DNA of 64,000 nucleotides, taken from CALOBA01 sp942491465. GTDB taxonomy: Bacteria; Pseudomonadota; Gammaproteobacteria; Chromatiales; Chromatiaceae. The notes under the pieces are model-generated. The model saw only the letters and a list, made by a program, of their open reading frames with translations. It was not told where the DNA came from and did no database searches. This document shows, piece after piece, positions 1-8,946 of the stretch (position 1 is the first letter of the stretch; every line of letters starts with the position of its first letter). Both the position numbers and the translations under genes were made by a program. The DNA is taken from positions 305,044-369,043 of the forward strand of contig CALOBA010000045.1 in the NCBI GenBank assembly GCA_942491465.1, read 5' to 3'.

Positions 1-1
1 G

Positions 2-1252
2 GCGGCGCTGATCGACAACCACATCTACTGGGGCAACACGCTCGGCATCGACGAACGGCGGATCGCCTGGCGGCGGGTCGTGGACATGAACGACCGGGCC
101 CTGCGCGGCATCGTGTGCAGCCTCGGCGGCGTGTCCGACGGTTTTCCGCGCCAGGAGAGCTTCGATATCACCGTCGCCTCGGAGGTGATGGCCATCTTCT
201 GTCTCGCCACGGACCTCGAGGATCTCGGCAAGCGCCTCGGCAACATCATCGTCGCCCACACCTTCGACCGCGAACCGGTGTTCGCCAGGGACCTGGCCGC
301 TCAGGGCGCGATGACGGCGCTGCTCAAGGACGCGTTCATGCCCAACCTGGTGCAGACGCTGGAGAACAACCTGGCGTTCATCCACGGCGGACCCTTCGCC
401 AACATCGCCCACGGCTGCAATTCGGTGCTGTCCACCAAGGCGGCGCTGAAGCTCGCCGACTACGTGGTCACCGAAGCCGGGTTCGGCGCCGACCTCGGCG
501 CGGAGAAGTTCTTCGACATCAAATGCCGCAAGGCGGGTCTGAAACCCGATATGGCGGTTCTCGTGGCGACCGCGCGGGCCCTGAAAATGCACGGCGGGCT
601 CCCCAGGGAGAAGCTGGACCAGGAGAACATGGCCGCCCTGGTGAAGGGAGCGGAGAACCTCAGCCGCCATGTGGAGAACGTCCGCAGCTTCGGGCTTCCG
701 GTAATCGTCGCCATCAACCGGTTCAGCACCGACAGCGACGCGGAGATCGATCTGTTGCGCCAGGTCTGCGCCGAGATGGAGGTGAAGGCCGTGGTCGCCG
801 ATCACTGGGCCGTGGGCAGCGCCGGCGCGGAGGACCTGGCAAACGCGGTGGTTCGCGGAATCGAGGAGAATGGATCCGAATTCCATTGCCTGTACGAGGA
901 CCACATGCCGCTGTGGGAGAAGGTCCGGACGGTGGCGCAGCGCATGTACGGCGCCCAGGGGATCATCGCCGACAAGAAGATCCGCAACCGGTTCGCCGAA
1001 CTGCAGAAAGCCGGTTTCGGTCACTATCCCGTGTGTATCGCCAAGACCCAGTACAGCTTTTCCACCGATCCGAACCTGCGCGGGGCCCCCACCAACCACG
1101 TGGTGCCGATCCGCGAGATCCGGCTCTCGGGCGGCGCCGAGTTCCTGGTGGTTATTTGCGGAGACATCATGACGCTGCCCGGATTGCCAAGAACTCCATC
1201 GGCGAACGGCATCGGCGTCGATGAAAACGGCGAGATCTACGGCATCTTTTAA
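2..1252 (+). CDS. fhs: Formate--tetrahydrofolate ligase, C-terminal part (cut by window edge)
   Basis: Joins formate to tetrahydrofolate with ATP, giving 10-formyl-THF in cytosolic one-carbon metabolism; it can also run in reverse. The frame is open from base 2, so the start and the N-terminal P-loop lie outside. The visible ~416 residues carry the family signature GPFANIAHGCNS and the conserved runs VVDMNDRALR and VVTEAGFGADLG. The protein ends with the usual EIYGIF-type C-terminus at a TAA. It lies just before a GlxA-type regulator and on the edge of a corrinoid/sarcosine oxidase locus, where formyl-THF would connect CH2-THF oxidation with formate. Family assignment is secure; the direction of flux is inference. 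Confidence 0.96.
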   Translation, partial: AALIDNHIYWGNTLGIDERRIAWRRVVDMNDRALRGIVCSLGGVSDGFPRQESFDITVASEVMAIFCLATDLEDLGKRLGNIIVAHTFDREPVFARDLAAQGAMTALLKDAFMPNLVQTLENNLAFIHGGPFANIAHGCNSVLSTKAALKLADYVVTEAGFGADLGAEKFFDIKCRKAGLKPDMAVLVATARALKMHGGLPREKLDQENMAALVKGAENLSRHVENVRSFGLPVIVAINRFSTDSDAEIDLLRQVCAEMEVKAVVADHWAVGSAGAEDLANAVVRGIEENGSEFHCLYEDHMPLWEKVRTVAQRMYGAQGIIADKKIRNRFAELQKAGFGHYPVCIAKTQYSFSTDPNLRGAPTNHVVPIREIRLSGGAEFLVVICGDIMTLPGLPRTPSANGIGVDENGEIYGIF

Positions 1253-1369
1253 AGCCGCCCGGTTCCTTGGGACGCCATGTACATGTCAAAATCGCCTTTG
1301 TCGTTTCTTTCGCGTACTGTATCCTCGTCGGGAGGGTTGATTGTGAATTGCTTCGGGAGGCGAAAACTC

Positions 1370-2446
1370 ATGATCAATACTCCCCCCGGAGGCGAGCCGA
1401 CGCGGGTCGGATTGTTTCTGGTGCCGGGGTTTTCGATGATCGCGTTTTCCGCGGCCGTGGAGCCCCTGCGGCTGGCGAACCGCGTCGCCGGACGCAGTAT
1501 CTACACCTGGGAGTGCTATTCGATCGACGGCATGCCGGTCGAAGCCAGCAACGGCCTCCGCGCCATGGTCCACGGCGCCATCGGCGACATCGCGTCCGTG
1601 CCGGTGCTGGTGATCTGCGGCGGGATCGGCGCCGAGCACTACCGCAACGCGGCTCTCTACGCCAAGCTCCGCCGGCTGGCCTCCCATGGCACCGTTGTCG
1701 GCGCGGTCTGCACCGGCACCTACCTGTTGGCCAGGGCGGGACTGCTGGACGGATACCGGTGCACCATCCACTGGGAGAACATCGACGGGTTCCGCGAGGA
1801 GTTCCCGGATATCGAGATGGTTTCCGAGCTTTACGAGATCGACCGCAACCGGTTCACCTGTTCCGGCGGAACCGCCGCGATCGACATGATGCTCAATTTC
1901 ATCGCCCTTCACCTGGGCCACGACATCGCCGCCAGCGTCGCCGATCAGCTCATCCATCACCGGATCCGCAGCGGCTACGAGGGGCAGCGGATGGAGTTGC
2001 GGGCGCGGCTCAACATCACCAACACCAAGCTCATCGAGGCGATCGGGGAGATGGAGGCGAGCCTCGAGGAACCGATGAGCTGCGCGGACCTGGCGCGCAA
2101 CGTGGGCCTCTCGCCGCGCCAGCTGGAACGATTGTTCAGCAAATACTTCAACCGCTCGCCGACGCGCTATTACCTCGGACTGCGTCTCGACCGGGCGCGT
2201 TTCCTCCTATTGCAGACCAGCCTCTCGATCCTCAACGTGGCCCTCGCCTGCGGCTTCGTATCGGCCTCCCATTTCTCCAAGTGCTATCGCGAGTACTTCG
2301 GTTGGACGCCGAGCGACGAACGACGGTCCTCCAACGCCGCGCGCGCGGACACCACCGTCTCCCTGCTCACCTGGCCGGACGCCCTCCCTGGAACACCCGA
2401 CCTCGCCGCCGCCGCCCCGCCGGAAACCGAGCCCACGCGGCACTGA
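1370..2446 (+). CDS. GlxA-family (DJ-1/PfpI + AraC HTH) transcriptional regulator
   Basis: Transcription factor of 358 residues. Residues about 10-175 form a class I amidotransferase/DJ-1-like sensor domain (VGLFLVPGFSM, GGIGAEHY, GAVCTGTYLLARAGLLDG); residues about 250-340 are an AraC double HTH (LARNVGLSPRQLERLFSKYF, ACGFVSASHFSKCYREYFG). I chose the ATG at 1370 because GGGAGG stands nine bases upstream; an earlier start at 1277 lacks this and would add a non-homologous tail. Members of this family (GbdR, SouR, CdhR) control glycine betaine, sarcosine and carnitine use, which fits the methyl-transfer and sarcosine oxidase genes that follow. Ligand identity is inference. Confidence 0.9.
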   Translation: MINTPPGGEPTRVGLFLVPGFSMIAFSAAVEPLRLANRVAGRSIYTWECYSIDGMPVEASNGLRAMVHGAIGDIASVPVLVICGGIGAEHYRNAALYAKLRRLASHGTVVGAVCTGTYLLARAGLLDGYRCTIHWENIDGFREEFPDIEMVSELYEIDRNRFTCSGGTAAIDMMLNFIALHLGHDIAASVADQLIHHRIRSGYEGQRMELRARLNITNTKLIEAIGEMEASLEEPMSCADLARNVGLSPRQLERLFSKYFNRSPTRYYLGLRLDRARFLLLQTSLSILNVALACGFVSASHFSKCYREYFGWTPSDERRSSNAARADTTVSLLTWPDALPGTPDLAAAAPPETEPTRH

Positions 2447-2572
2447 AGCGGACGCGGAAGGGACGGAATATCGGGCCCCCGCGGCCTCTTTACGCCCGAA
2501 ATTCTACTGTGCATGGGGTTGTTTTGCGAAAAACGCGTTACACCCCCCCCCCCACAAATCCCGATATCTCGT

Positions 2573-4651
2573 TCAGGCCCCCTGGGACCGATCCGGGGAG
2601 AGACGGCGGCGGCGCCTGCCGCCCGACGGGGCCGGCGAGGAGGCGGAGGGTGTCCGGCCTTGCGGCAACGCGACCGCCGCGCCGAGATGGGGAAACGCCA
2701 GGGACTTGTGCGGGATCGCCATGGCGTCGACGAAGTGGGCCTGAAAGGCCGGTTCCACGGCCGTTTCCACCTTCTCGATCCACCGCGCCAAGGTCTCGAT
2801 CTCGTCGCGGGCGGCCTTGTTCACCAGCGCGATGCGCGCGCCCGTGCCGGCGGCGTTTCCCGCCGACGAGACGCGGGCCAGGTCGCAATCGGGGATCATG
2901 CCGAGGACCATGGCATGCTTGACGTCGATGTGGCTGCCGAAGGCCCCGGCGAGGACGATCCGGTCCACCGTATCCACCCCGAGGCGATCCATCAGCAGCC
3001 GCGCGCCGGCGAACAGCGCCGCTTTCGCCAGTTGAATGGCGCGGACATCGCCCTGGGTGACCGTCAGCGCCGGCGGCCCGTCGTAAAGCCGGTACGAGAA
3101 GGTGCGTCCGTCGGCGGCCACCCGCTCGCTTCTGGAAGCCAGGGCGCCGTCGATCAGTCCGTCGGTGGTGACGATACCGGCCAGGTACATCTCGGCGATC
3201 GCCTCGATGATCCCCGACCCGCAGATGCCGGCGACACCGATTCCCTCGATGCTTTCGGCGAACCCCTCCTCGTCCGACCAGAGGTCCGAGCCGATCACCC
3301 GGAACCGGGGCTCCAGGGTTTGCGGATCGATCCGCACGCGCTCGATGGCGCCCGGCGCCGCGCGCTGGCCGGAACTGATCTGCGCGCCCTCGAACGCCGG
3401 GCCGGTCGGGCTCGACGCGGCCAGCAGACGGTGGCGGTTGCCGAGCAGGATCTCGGCGTTGGTTCCCACGTCCACCACCAGCGAAATCTCGTCCAGCAGA
3501 TGCGGCCCCTCCGACAGCAGCACGGCGGCGGTATCGGCGCCCACGTGACCGGCGATGCACGGCAGCACGTAGACGCGCGCGCCCGGATGGAGACGAAGCC
3601 CGATGTCGCGGGCGGGAAGATCGAGGCCGTGATCGACGGCGAGGGCGAACGGAGCGCCGCCCAGTTCGGTCGGGTCGATCCCGAGCACCAGATGATGCAT
3701 GATGGGGTTGCCCACCAGCGTGACGTCCACGATGTCCTCGACGGCGATGCCCGCGTCGCGCGCGACCTCGTCCGCCAGGTCGTTGAGCGCCGCCCTGACC
3801 AGCGACGTCAGTTCCTTGTCGCCGCCCGGATTCATCATGACGTACGACACCCGGCTCATCAGGTCTTCGCCGAGGCGGATCTGCGGGTTCATGACGCCGG
3901 CGGCCGCCGTCACGTCGCCGGTTTCGAGATTGCACAGATGCGCGGCGATGGTCGTCGAGCCCACGTCGATGGCGAGCCCGTGGACGGTGTCGCGAAAGCC
4001 GGGCCAGACCGCCAGCAGCCGATTGCCGTTGCGAACCGCGACGGTGACCGACCAGTCCCCCCGGCGAAGCGCGGACTGAAGGACCGGGAGCACGGTGGGA
4101 TCGCAGGCGAGACCGGTCAGCCCCCACTGCTCATCGAGGGCCTGCTCGAGCCGGCGCAGATCCGACGAAGGGTCGTGCATGTCCGGCATCCGCACATCCA
4201 CGTAGTGCAGCTTGATCACCGGATCGATGGCAATCTCCCGGGCCTCGGCGCGCTTGCGCACCACCTGGCGGTGAACCTGGCTCTCCATGGGAACGTCGAT
4301 CACGAGGTCTCCCCGGATCAGCGCCTGGCAGGACAGACGGCGTCCCGGCTGGAGGGCTTGCCGGGCCGCGAAGCGTGTCTCGGCCTCGTTCACCGGCGAA
4401 ACGTTGGCCGGTCGCGATTCGATTTCGTGCTTGGCGAACCGCCCTTCCGATACGGTGATCTGGCATCGGCCGCAGATGGACCGTCCGCCACACACGGAGT
4501 CCACGTCGACGCCGAGCGAGCGGGCCGCCTGGAGGAGCGGCGTACCAACGGGGAACCGGCCCCGCCGCCCCGATGGCGTGAAGATGACGACGGCCTCGGT
4601 TGTCCCCGCCCGTCCGGTCCTGGTTTCGGCCGATGGCTTTTCCTCAGGCAC
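2573..4651 (-). CDS. RACo-type reductive activator of corrinoid protein (2Fe-2S ferredoxin + ASKHA)
   Basis: Predicted ATP-dependent activator that re-reduces corrinoid cofactors oxidised to inactive Co(II). The N-terminus holds a plant-type 2Fe-2S ferredoxin domain with CGGRSICGRC and a later SCQ cysteine. A linker is followed by an ASKHA ATPase-like DUF4445 domain: AIDVGSTTIAAHLC, MNPQIRLGEDLMSR, VDVGTNAEILLG, GICGSGIIEAIAEM, LAGAFGSHIDVKHAM. I place the start at a GTG at 4651, preceded by GAGGGG and overlapping the last codons of the upstream methyltransferase, giving 692 residues. It is the last gene of a six-gene overlapping chain. The C-terminal RRRRR tail after about residue 680 is low-complexity and may be dispensable. 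Confidence 0.9.
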   Translation of the reverse strand: MPEEKPSAETRTGRAGTTEAVVIFTPSGRRGRFPVGTPLLQAARSLGVDVDSVCGGRSICGRCQITVSEGRFAKHEIESRPANVSPVNEAETRFAARQALQPGRRLSCQALIRGDLVIDVPMESQVHRQVVRKRAEAREIAIDPVIKLHYVDVRMPDMHDPSSDLRRLEQALDEQWGLTGLACDPTVLPVLQSALRRGDWSVTVAVRNGNRLLAVWPGFRDTVHGLAIDVGSTTIAAHLCNLETGDVTAAAGVMNPQIRLGEDLMSRVSYVMMNPGGDKELTSLVRAALNDLADEVARDAGIAVEDIVDVTLVGNPIMHHLVLGIDPTELGGAPFALAVDHGLDLPARDIGLRLHPGARVYVLPCIAGHVGADTAAVLLSEGPHLLDEISLVVDVGTNAEILLGNRHRLLAASSPTGPAFEGAQISSGQRAAPGAIERVRIDPQTLEPRFRVIGSDLWSDEEGFAESIEGIGVAGICGSGIIEAIAEMYLAGIVTTDGLIDGALASRSERVAADGRTFSYRLYDGPPALTVTQGDVRAIQLAKAALFAGARLLMDRLGVDTVDRIVLAGAFGSHIDVKHAMVLGMIPDCDLARVSSAGNAAGTGARIALVNKAARDEIETLARWIEKVETAVEPAFQAHFVDAMAIPHKSLAFPHLGAAVALPQGRTPSASSPAPSGGRRRRRLSPDRSQGA

Positions 4652-5552
4652 TCGGCCGCCCCTCGCGCCGCCGCCGCCGCCGGCCGCCGGCTCCCTCCCC
4701 TTCCGCCGCCGGTTCGCGGAACCGCTTGATCCAGTTCTGGCAGTTGGGATCGTGGCCCATGACCACGTTGGCGCCAAGGACGCCGGTCATCTCCGGCTCG
4801 TGCAGGGGATTGGTGATCGCCGAGGTCATCCCGGCGCCGATGATCATGGGAAGAAAGCACGAATTGAGGCCGTGACGGTTGGGCAGGCCGAAGCTGAAGT
4901 TGGAGGCGCCGCAGGTGGTGTTGACCTTCAACTCCTCGCGCAGGCGGCGGATCAGGCGGAGCGCCATGAGCCCGGCGTCGTTGAGGGCGCCGACCGGCAT
5001 GATCAACGGATCGATCACCACGTCGGCCTTCGAGATGCCATGGTCCTGGGCGCGCTCGACGATTTTCCGGGCCACCTCGAAGCGGACATCGGGATCCTCG
5101 GAAATGCCGGTTTCGTCGTTGGAAATGGCGACCACGGCGGCGTTGTACTTCTTGACCAGCGGCAGGACGGTTTCCAGACGCTCCTCCTCGCCGGTCACCG
5201 AGTTGACCAGGGCCTTGCCCTGATAGACCGCCAGCCCCGCCTCCAGGGCGGCGACGATGGACGAGTCGATGGAGAGCGGCACGTCGGTGATCGACTGCAC
5301 CAGCTGGATCGCCTCGGCAAGAATTCTCGGCTCGTCCGCCATCGGGATACCGGCGTTGACGTCGAGCATCTGGGCCCCCGCCTCCACCTGGGCCCTGGCG
5401 TCGGCCTCCACGCGGCTGTAGTCGCCCACCGCCATTTCCGCGGCCAGCAGCTTTCGACCCGTCGGATTGATCCGCTCGCCGATGATGACGAACGGCCGGT
5501 CGAAGCCGATGACCACTTCGCGAGTCGCGGACGTGACGATGGTTTCGGTCAT
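4644..5552 (-). CDS. Methyltetrahydrofolate:corrinoid methyltransferase (pterin-binding family)
   Basis: TIM-barrel pterin-binding methyltransferase of 302 residues, related to AcsE/MtgA and the pterin domain of MetH. Visible family features are FVIIGERINPTGRK near the N-terminus, MLDVNAGIP, LSIDSS, NSVTGEEERL, VVIDPLIMPVG and TTCGASNFSFGLPNR. It should move a methyl group between methyl-cob(III)alamin on the corrinoid protein (8157-8873) and THF. The ATG at 5552 shares one base with the stop of the metF-like gene (TAATG) and has GGGGAG upstream, so translation is probably coupled. The C-terminal arginine/glycine-rich extension overlaps the next gene's ribosome binding site. Confidence 0.92.
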   Translation of the reverse strand: MTETIVTSATREVVIGFDRPFVIIGERINPTGRKLLAAEMAVGDYSRVEADARAQVEAGAQMLDVNAGIPMADEPRILAEAIQLVQSITDVPLSIDSSIVAALEAGLAVYQGKALVNSVTGEEERLETVLPLVKKYNAAVVAISNDETGISEDPDVRFEVARKIVERAQDHGISKADVVIDPLIMPVGALNDAGLMALRLIRRLREELKVNTTCGASNFSFGLPNRHGLNSCFLPMIIGAGMTSAITNPLHEPEMTGVLGANVVMGHDPNCQNWIKRFREPAAEGEGAGGRRRRRREGRPSA

Positions 5553-7237
5553 TAATGTCGTCTCCCCTTGTGTTCCAGTTTTCCGCCGGCCGGCCATGGT
5601 CCGTCGCCGGCCGGGTCGGCGGCGAACGATCGGTCCGATCGGGGCGGACGTCTCCGGCCGGATTGCCGCGCCGCCCACTCCAGGGTCTCGCCGCGCAGCC
5701 GCCGCCACGGTTTTCGGTCTTTCAGCACCCCCGACTCGCTGATGATGTCCGCGACCAGTTCTTCCTGCCGGTAGGCCATCACGTGCACGCCGGACACTCC
5801 CGGAATCTCGCGGATCTGCTGGATCAGTTCGATGCACATCTTCTTCCCTTCAAGCGCCTGGTCGGCCGCGCCGTCGAGACGGGCGATGACGGGATCGGGA
5901 ATATGAACGCCGGGCACGTTGCGCCGGATCCAGCGCGCCGTGCCCGCCGACTTGAGGGGGCCGACACCGGCGAGGATGAAGCATTTTTCGTGAAGGCCGA
6001 GATCGCGGACCCGGTCCATGTAGTCGCGGAACATGGGGAGATCGAAACAGTACTGGGTCTGCACGAACTGCGCGCCGGCCGCGATCTTCTTGGCCAGCCT
6101 CAGCGGCCTGAAATCGTGGGGAGGAGCGAACGGGTTCGCGGCGGCGCCGAGGAAAAGCCTCGGCGGCGTCGTGATCCGGCGGCCCGAGAGGAACCGGGAG
6201 TCGTCGCGCATGGTGCGAATGGTCTCGAGCAGCGACATGCAGTCCAGGTCGAACACCGGTTTCGCCTGCGGCTGGTCCCCCGCCTGCACCCCGTCGCCGG
6301 TCAGGCAGAGAACGTTGCACACCCCCATCGCCGCCGCTCCGAGAACATTCCCCTGGATGGCGATCCGGTTGTGATCGCGGCATGAAATCTGCATCACCGG
6401 CGCATATCCCACCCGCGTCAACAGGGCGCAGGCGCCGACGCTGGACATGTGACAGTTGGCGCCCGATCCGTCGGTGGCGTTGATGGCGTCGACCCAGCCG
6501 TCGAAGATGCCGGCGCGCGCGATCACCTCGTCCGGGTCCGCCGAGTCCGGCGGATCCAGTTCGGCGGTGACGGCGAATTCGCCGGCCCTCAACACCCGCT
6601 CCAGCCGGCCACGGGAGGAATGCCCCGGAAGATCCGGCAGCGGATCGCCGGGCGCGACGAACTCATGATCCTTCATGGCGCCGGCTCCCAGACTTCCGTT
6701 CCCTGGCATCGCGGCGTTTCGGGCATCCCGCTCGGCGGCGGCCTCGCTGGTCGCGCGCAACCACGAAGACGTGCCGCGACGGCTGTGATCGAGCGGTTTC
6801 CGCACCACGTTGATGAGGTCGCCGTTGACCATCGAACGGCTGCCCTTCCAGGCCTCGACCCAGACGCAGGGCATGTCCGGCTCGACCTCGCAGTTCCCAT
6901 CGGCCCGCACGCCGCCGCAGGGGCCGTTGCGCATTCCCTTGGGGCAGTTCATCGGGCACGACATTCCGGTGGACGTGAGCAGGCACTCGCCGCACATCCG
7001 GCAGTCGAACATGAACCCCTTGATCGCCCGCTCCACCGGAATCATCGGCTTTTCGACCCGGCTGTAACCGATCGCCCGCCACAGCCAGTGCAGCCGCAGA
7101 AGACCGTCGGCGAAGATCCCGTAGAGACGCTCCAGGGCGCGGGAATGGCGGACCGACCAGCGCCGGACCGAGAACCGGTGGGCGGACCGGCCGACGGACC
7201 CCGTTCCCGCCGGCTCGTAGGCTTGGGACGACGGCAT
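5552..7237 (-). CDS. Methylenetetrahydrofolate reductase with N-terminal MetV-like cysteine domain (MetV-MetF fusion)
   Basis: Interconverts 5-methyl-THF and 5,10-methylene-THF. In this 561-residue protein the MetF TIM barrel spans about residues 215-500 (FAVTAELDPPDS, INATDGSGANCHMSS, GDGVQAGDQPQAKPVFDLDC, AQFVQTQYCFDLPMF). Unlike classical ~290-residue MetF, it has about 200 residues in front containing a cysteine-rich MTHFR_C/MetV-like segment (CRMCGECLLTSTGMSCPMNC, then GPCGG). In acetogens MetV is a separate partner passing electrons to MetF. In this locus it would oxidise the methyl-THF made by the corrinoid route. Its stop and the next gene's ATG share a base. Confidence 0.9.
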   Translation of the reverse strand: MPSSQAYEPAGTGSVGRSAHRFSVRRWSVRHSRALERLYGIFADGLLRLHWLWRAIGYSRVEKPMIPVERAIKGFMFDCRMCGECLLTSTGMSCPMNCPKGMRNGPCGGVRADGNCEVEPDMPCVWVEAWKGSRSMVNGDLINVVRKPLDHSRRGTSSWLRATSEAAAERDARNAAMPGNGSLGAGAMKDHEFVAPGDPLPDLPGHSSRGRLERVLRAGEFAVTAELDPPDSADPDEVIARAGIFDGWVDAINATDGSGANCHMSSVGACALLTRVGYAPVMQISCRDHNRIAIQGNVLGAAAMGVCNVLCLTGDGVQAGDQPQAKPVFDLDCMSLLETIRTMRDDSRFLSGRRITTPPRLFLGAAANPFAPPHDFRPLRLAKKIAAGAQFVQTQYCFDLPMFRDYMDRVRDLGLHEKCFILAGVGPLKSAGTARWIRRNVPGVHIPDPVIARLDGAADQALEGKKMCIELIQQIREIPGVSGVHVMAYRQEELVADIISESGVLKDRKPWRRLRGETLEWAARQSGRRRPPRSDRSFAADPAGDGPWPAGGKLEHKGRRH

Positions 7238-7238
7238 G

Positions 7239-7541
7239 TCAGGGCTCCTCCCGGCCGCCGGACCTCACCAGACGTTCCAGGCGGGAGTCATCGTATTCGG
7301 CGTCGAGGCGCGTGCTCGCGACGTCGGCCTCGGCCTCGATGTCGTCACCGCACGGGCTCGCATCGCCGCGACGCCAGTCGGCGAGGTAGGCGTCGCTGGC
7401 GTGAGCGCCGGCGCGCATCGCGGCCCGGTCGATGGCCTCCTGAAAGCGCGGCGGCAGGTGTCGTTTTGCGTTCTTCCGGCCCGCCTTGACGGTCACCTGG
7501 GCCGGAATGTCACGCCAATAGACGATGGTCAGGGCCGCCAT
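7239..7541 (-). CDS. Small 'virulence factor' family protein (PF13769-like)
   Basis: A 100-residue protein beginning MAALTIVYWRDIPAQVTVKA and rich in charged residues. It matches my memory of the small family labelled 'Virulence factor', found in alphaproteobacteria beside MttB/corrinoid genes; the label is historical and says nothing about role. No membrane segment or signal peptide. Its start lies inside the 3' end of the DUF1638 gene (about 30-base overlap) and its stop is one base before the metF ATG, so it is made as part of the methyl-transfer operon. A folding or assembly role in corrinoid methylation is only a guess from context. Confidence 0.75.
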   Translation of the reverse strand: MAALTIVYWRDIPAQVTVKAGRKNAKRHLPPRFQEAIDRAAMRAGAHASDAYLADWRRGDASPCGDDIEAEADVASTRLDAEYDDSRLERLVRSGGREEP

Positions 7542-8160
7542 CGCTGTAATCCTCGGAAAAGTCCGAATCGAGAAACCTGGATAGACCGTGGAGACCGGTG
7601 AAGCGGCGCTCGTATGTCAAACCCAGCCGCAGCGCCGCCTCCTTGGCGGCCGTGTCCAGGGCAGGGTCGTCGACCTGCGCGAGATAGACGAGCAGCCGGT
7701 AGTTGCCGAAGTAGTCTCCGAGAAGCTGCGGATAGCGGTCGAGACCCAGCCCCTTGATGATCAAGCGGTCAAAATGCCGAACCAGGTAGTCGGTCAGGAA
7801 AAACGTGCCCGGCTCCCGCTCGGCGAGAGCGGCGAAGTCCGTTGCCCCGGCATAGAACTCGTAGCAGTGCGCTCCCGCGATACGCTCGACGCCTTCCTCC
7901 GCCAGAACGGCATCGAGGGTCCCGCCGGTCCCGCAATCTCCATAGAGAACCAGGATATGATCGTATTTGCTTTTCGCCGCCCGGATCTTGTCGCGCACGG
8001 CCTCAGGAATCCGGGCGGGACGGTTGTGCAGGTCCGCCGGCAGGCATTGCAGATCCATCCGGCTCCACCCGTGGGCCCGTTTCAGCGCGACCATTTCCTG
8101 GGCGAGCGCCCCGCAACCGATGACCAGGGTTCGCGGCGGCGCGCCCCGGTGAGCCGTCAT
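7510..8160 (-). CDS. DUF1638 family protein
   Basis: A 216-residue cytosolic protein of DUF1638, a family of unknown function that regularly sits beside corrinoid-dependent methyltransferases of the MttB type. Visible motifs are TLVIGCGALAQEM near the N-terminus, YGDCGTGGTLDAVL in the middle, and END-like HCYEFYAGA; conserved cysteines in GCGAL and YGDCGTGG could bind metal or cofactor. The ATG overlaps the stop of the corrinoid protein gene as ATGA. Genetic coupling to the corrinoid protein suggests a role in its maturation, loading or repair, which is inference. Confidence 0.85.
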   Translation of the reverse strand: MTAHRGAPPRTLVIGCGALAQEMVALKRAHGWSRMDLQCLPADLHNRPARIPEAVRDKIRAAKSKYDHILVLYGDCGTGGTLDAVLAEEGVERIAGAHCYEFYAGATDFAALAEREPGTFFLTDYLVRHFDRLIIKGLGLDRYPQLLGDYFGNYRLLVYLAQVDDPALDTAAKEAALRLGLTYERRFTGLHGLSRFLDSDFSEDYSDGGPDHRLLA

Positions 8161-8873
8161 CCCACGGCTTCCAATGCCGCGAGCGATCCCTGGCGCCGCG
8201 CCATGAACGCCTTCGCCGTCTCCACCGCGACGGCCGCGTCGCGGCAGTAGGCGTCGGCTCCCACGCTCTTGGCGAACTCTTCGTTCAGAGGCGCCCCGCC
8301 GACGAGAACGATGTAGTCGGAGCGGATGCCTTTCTCGACCATCGCGTCCACCACCACCTTCATGTACGGCATGGTGGTGGTCAGCAGCGCGGACATGCCG
8401 AGGATGTCGGGCTGGTGTTCCTCGAGCGCCGCGAGGTAGTTCTCGACCGGGTTGTTGATGCCCATGTCGATGACCTCGAAGCCGGCGCCCTCCATCATCA
8501 TGATGACGAGGTTCTTGCCGATGTCGTGGATGTCGCCCTTGACGGTGCCGATCACCATCTTGCCCATCTTCGGCGCGCCGGTCTCCGCCAGAAGCGGTTT
8601 CAGGATCGCCATCCCGGCCTTCATGGAGTTCGCCGACATCAAAACCTCGGGCACGAACAGGATACCGTCGCGGAAATCGATACCGACGATCCGCATCCCC
8701 TCCACCAGCGCCTTGGTCAGGACATCGTATGGTTGCCAGCCGCGGCCCAGGAGGATCCTGGTGCCGTGCTCGACCTCTTCGGCGAGGCCGTCATAGAGAT
8801 CGTCGTGCATCTGCTCGACGAGTTCCTCGTCGCTCAGCGCTTCGAGATCGACGTCTTCTTCTTCATTTTCCAT
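8157..8873 (-). CDS. Corrinoid (cobalamin-binding) protein of methyltransferase system, MttC/MtbC-like
   Basis: Methyl carrier of 238 residues with the two-domain plan of methyltransferase corrinoid proteins: a helical cap at about 20-100 (ALVEGMRIVGIDFRDGILFV, PEVLMSANSMKAGM) and a Rossmann-like B12 domain with the lower-ligand motif GDIHDIGKNL (DxHxxG), MSALLTTTMPYM and VGGAPLNEEFAKSVGADAY. It should accept a methyl from the MttB homologue and give it to the methyl-THF methyltransferase. The ATG at 8873 follows GTGGAG; upstream in-frame codons have no better site. First gene of the overlapping minus-strand chain. Confidence 0.93.
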   Translation of the reverse strand: MENEEEDVDLEALSDEELVEQMHDDLYDGLAEEVEHGTRILLGRGWQPYDVLTKALVEGMRIVGIDFRDGILFVPEVLMSANSMKAGMAILKPLLAETGAPKMGKMVIGTVKGDIHDIGKNLVIMMMEGAGFEVIDMGINNPVENYLAALEEHQPDILGMSALLTTTMPYMKVVVDAMVEKGIRSDYIVLVGGAPLNEEFAKSVGADAYCRDAAVAVETAKAFMARRQGSLAALEAVG

Positions 8874-8946
8874 TTCCGAAGCTCCACTCAAAGCCCCCAA
8901 AACGCATTGGTCACCGCCGCAGATTAGACGGGTTCCCGCAACCTTC

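Noticed and set aside
2468..2567. Inverted atatcggg/cccgatat pair as a terminator between converging operons
   Set aside because: The arms are about 84 bases apart and no T-run follows, so it does not look like a rho-independent terminator.
2513..4729. A 738-codon plus-strand frame opposite the RACo gene
   Set aside because: Antisense shadow in GC-rich DNA; no family motif, while the minus strand encodes clear ferredoxin and ASKHA motifs.
7239..7541. A true virulence factor
   Set aside because: The family label is historical; the gene is embedded in a methyl-transfer operon and has no secretion signal.
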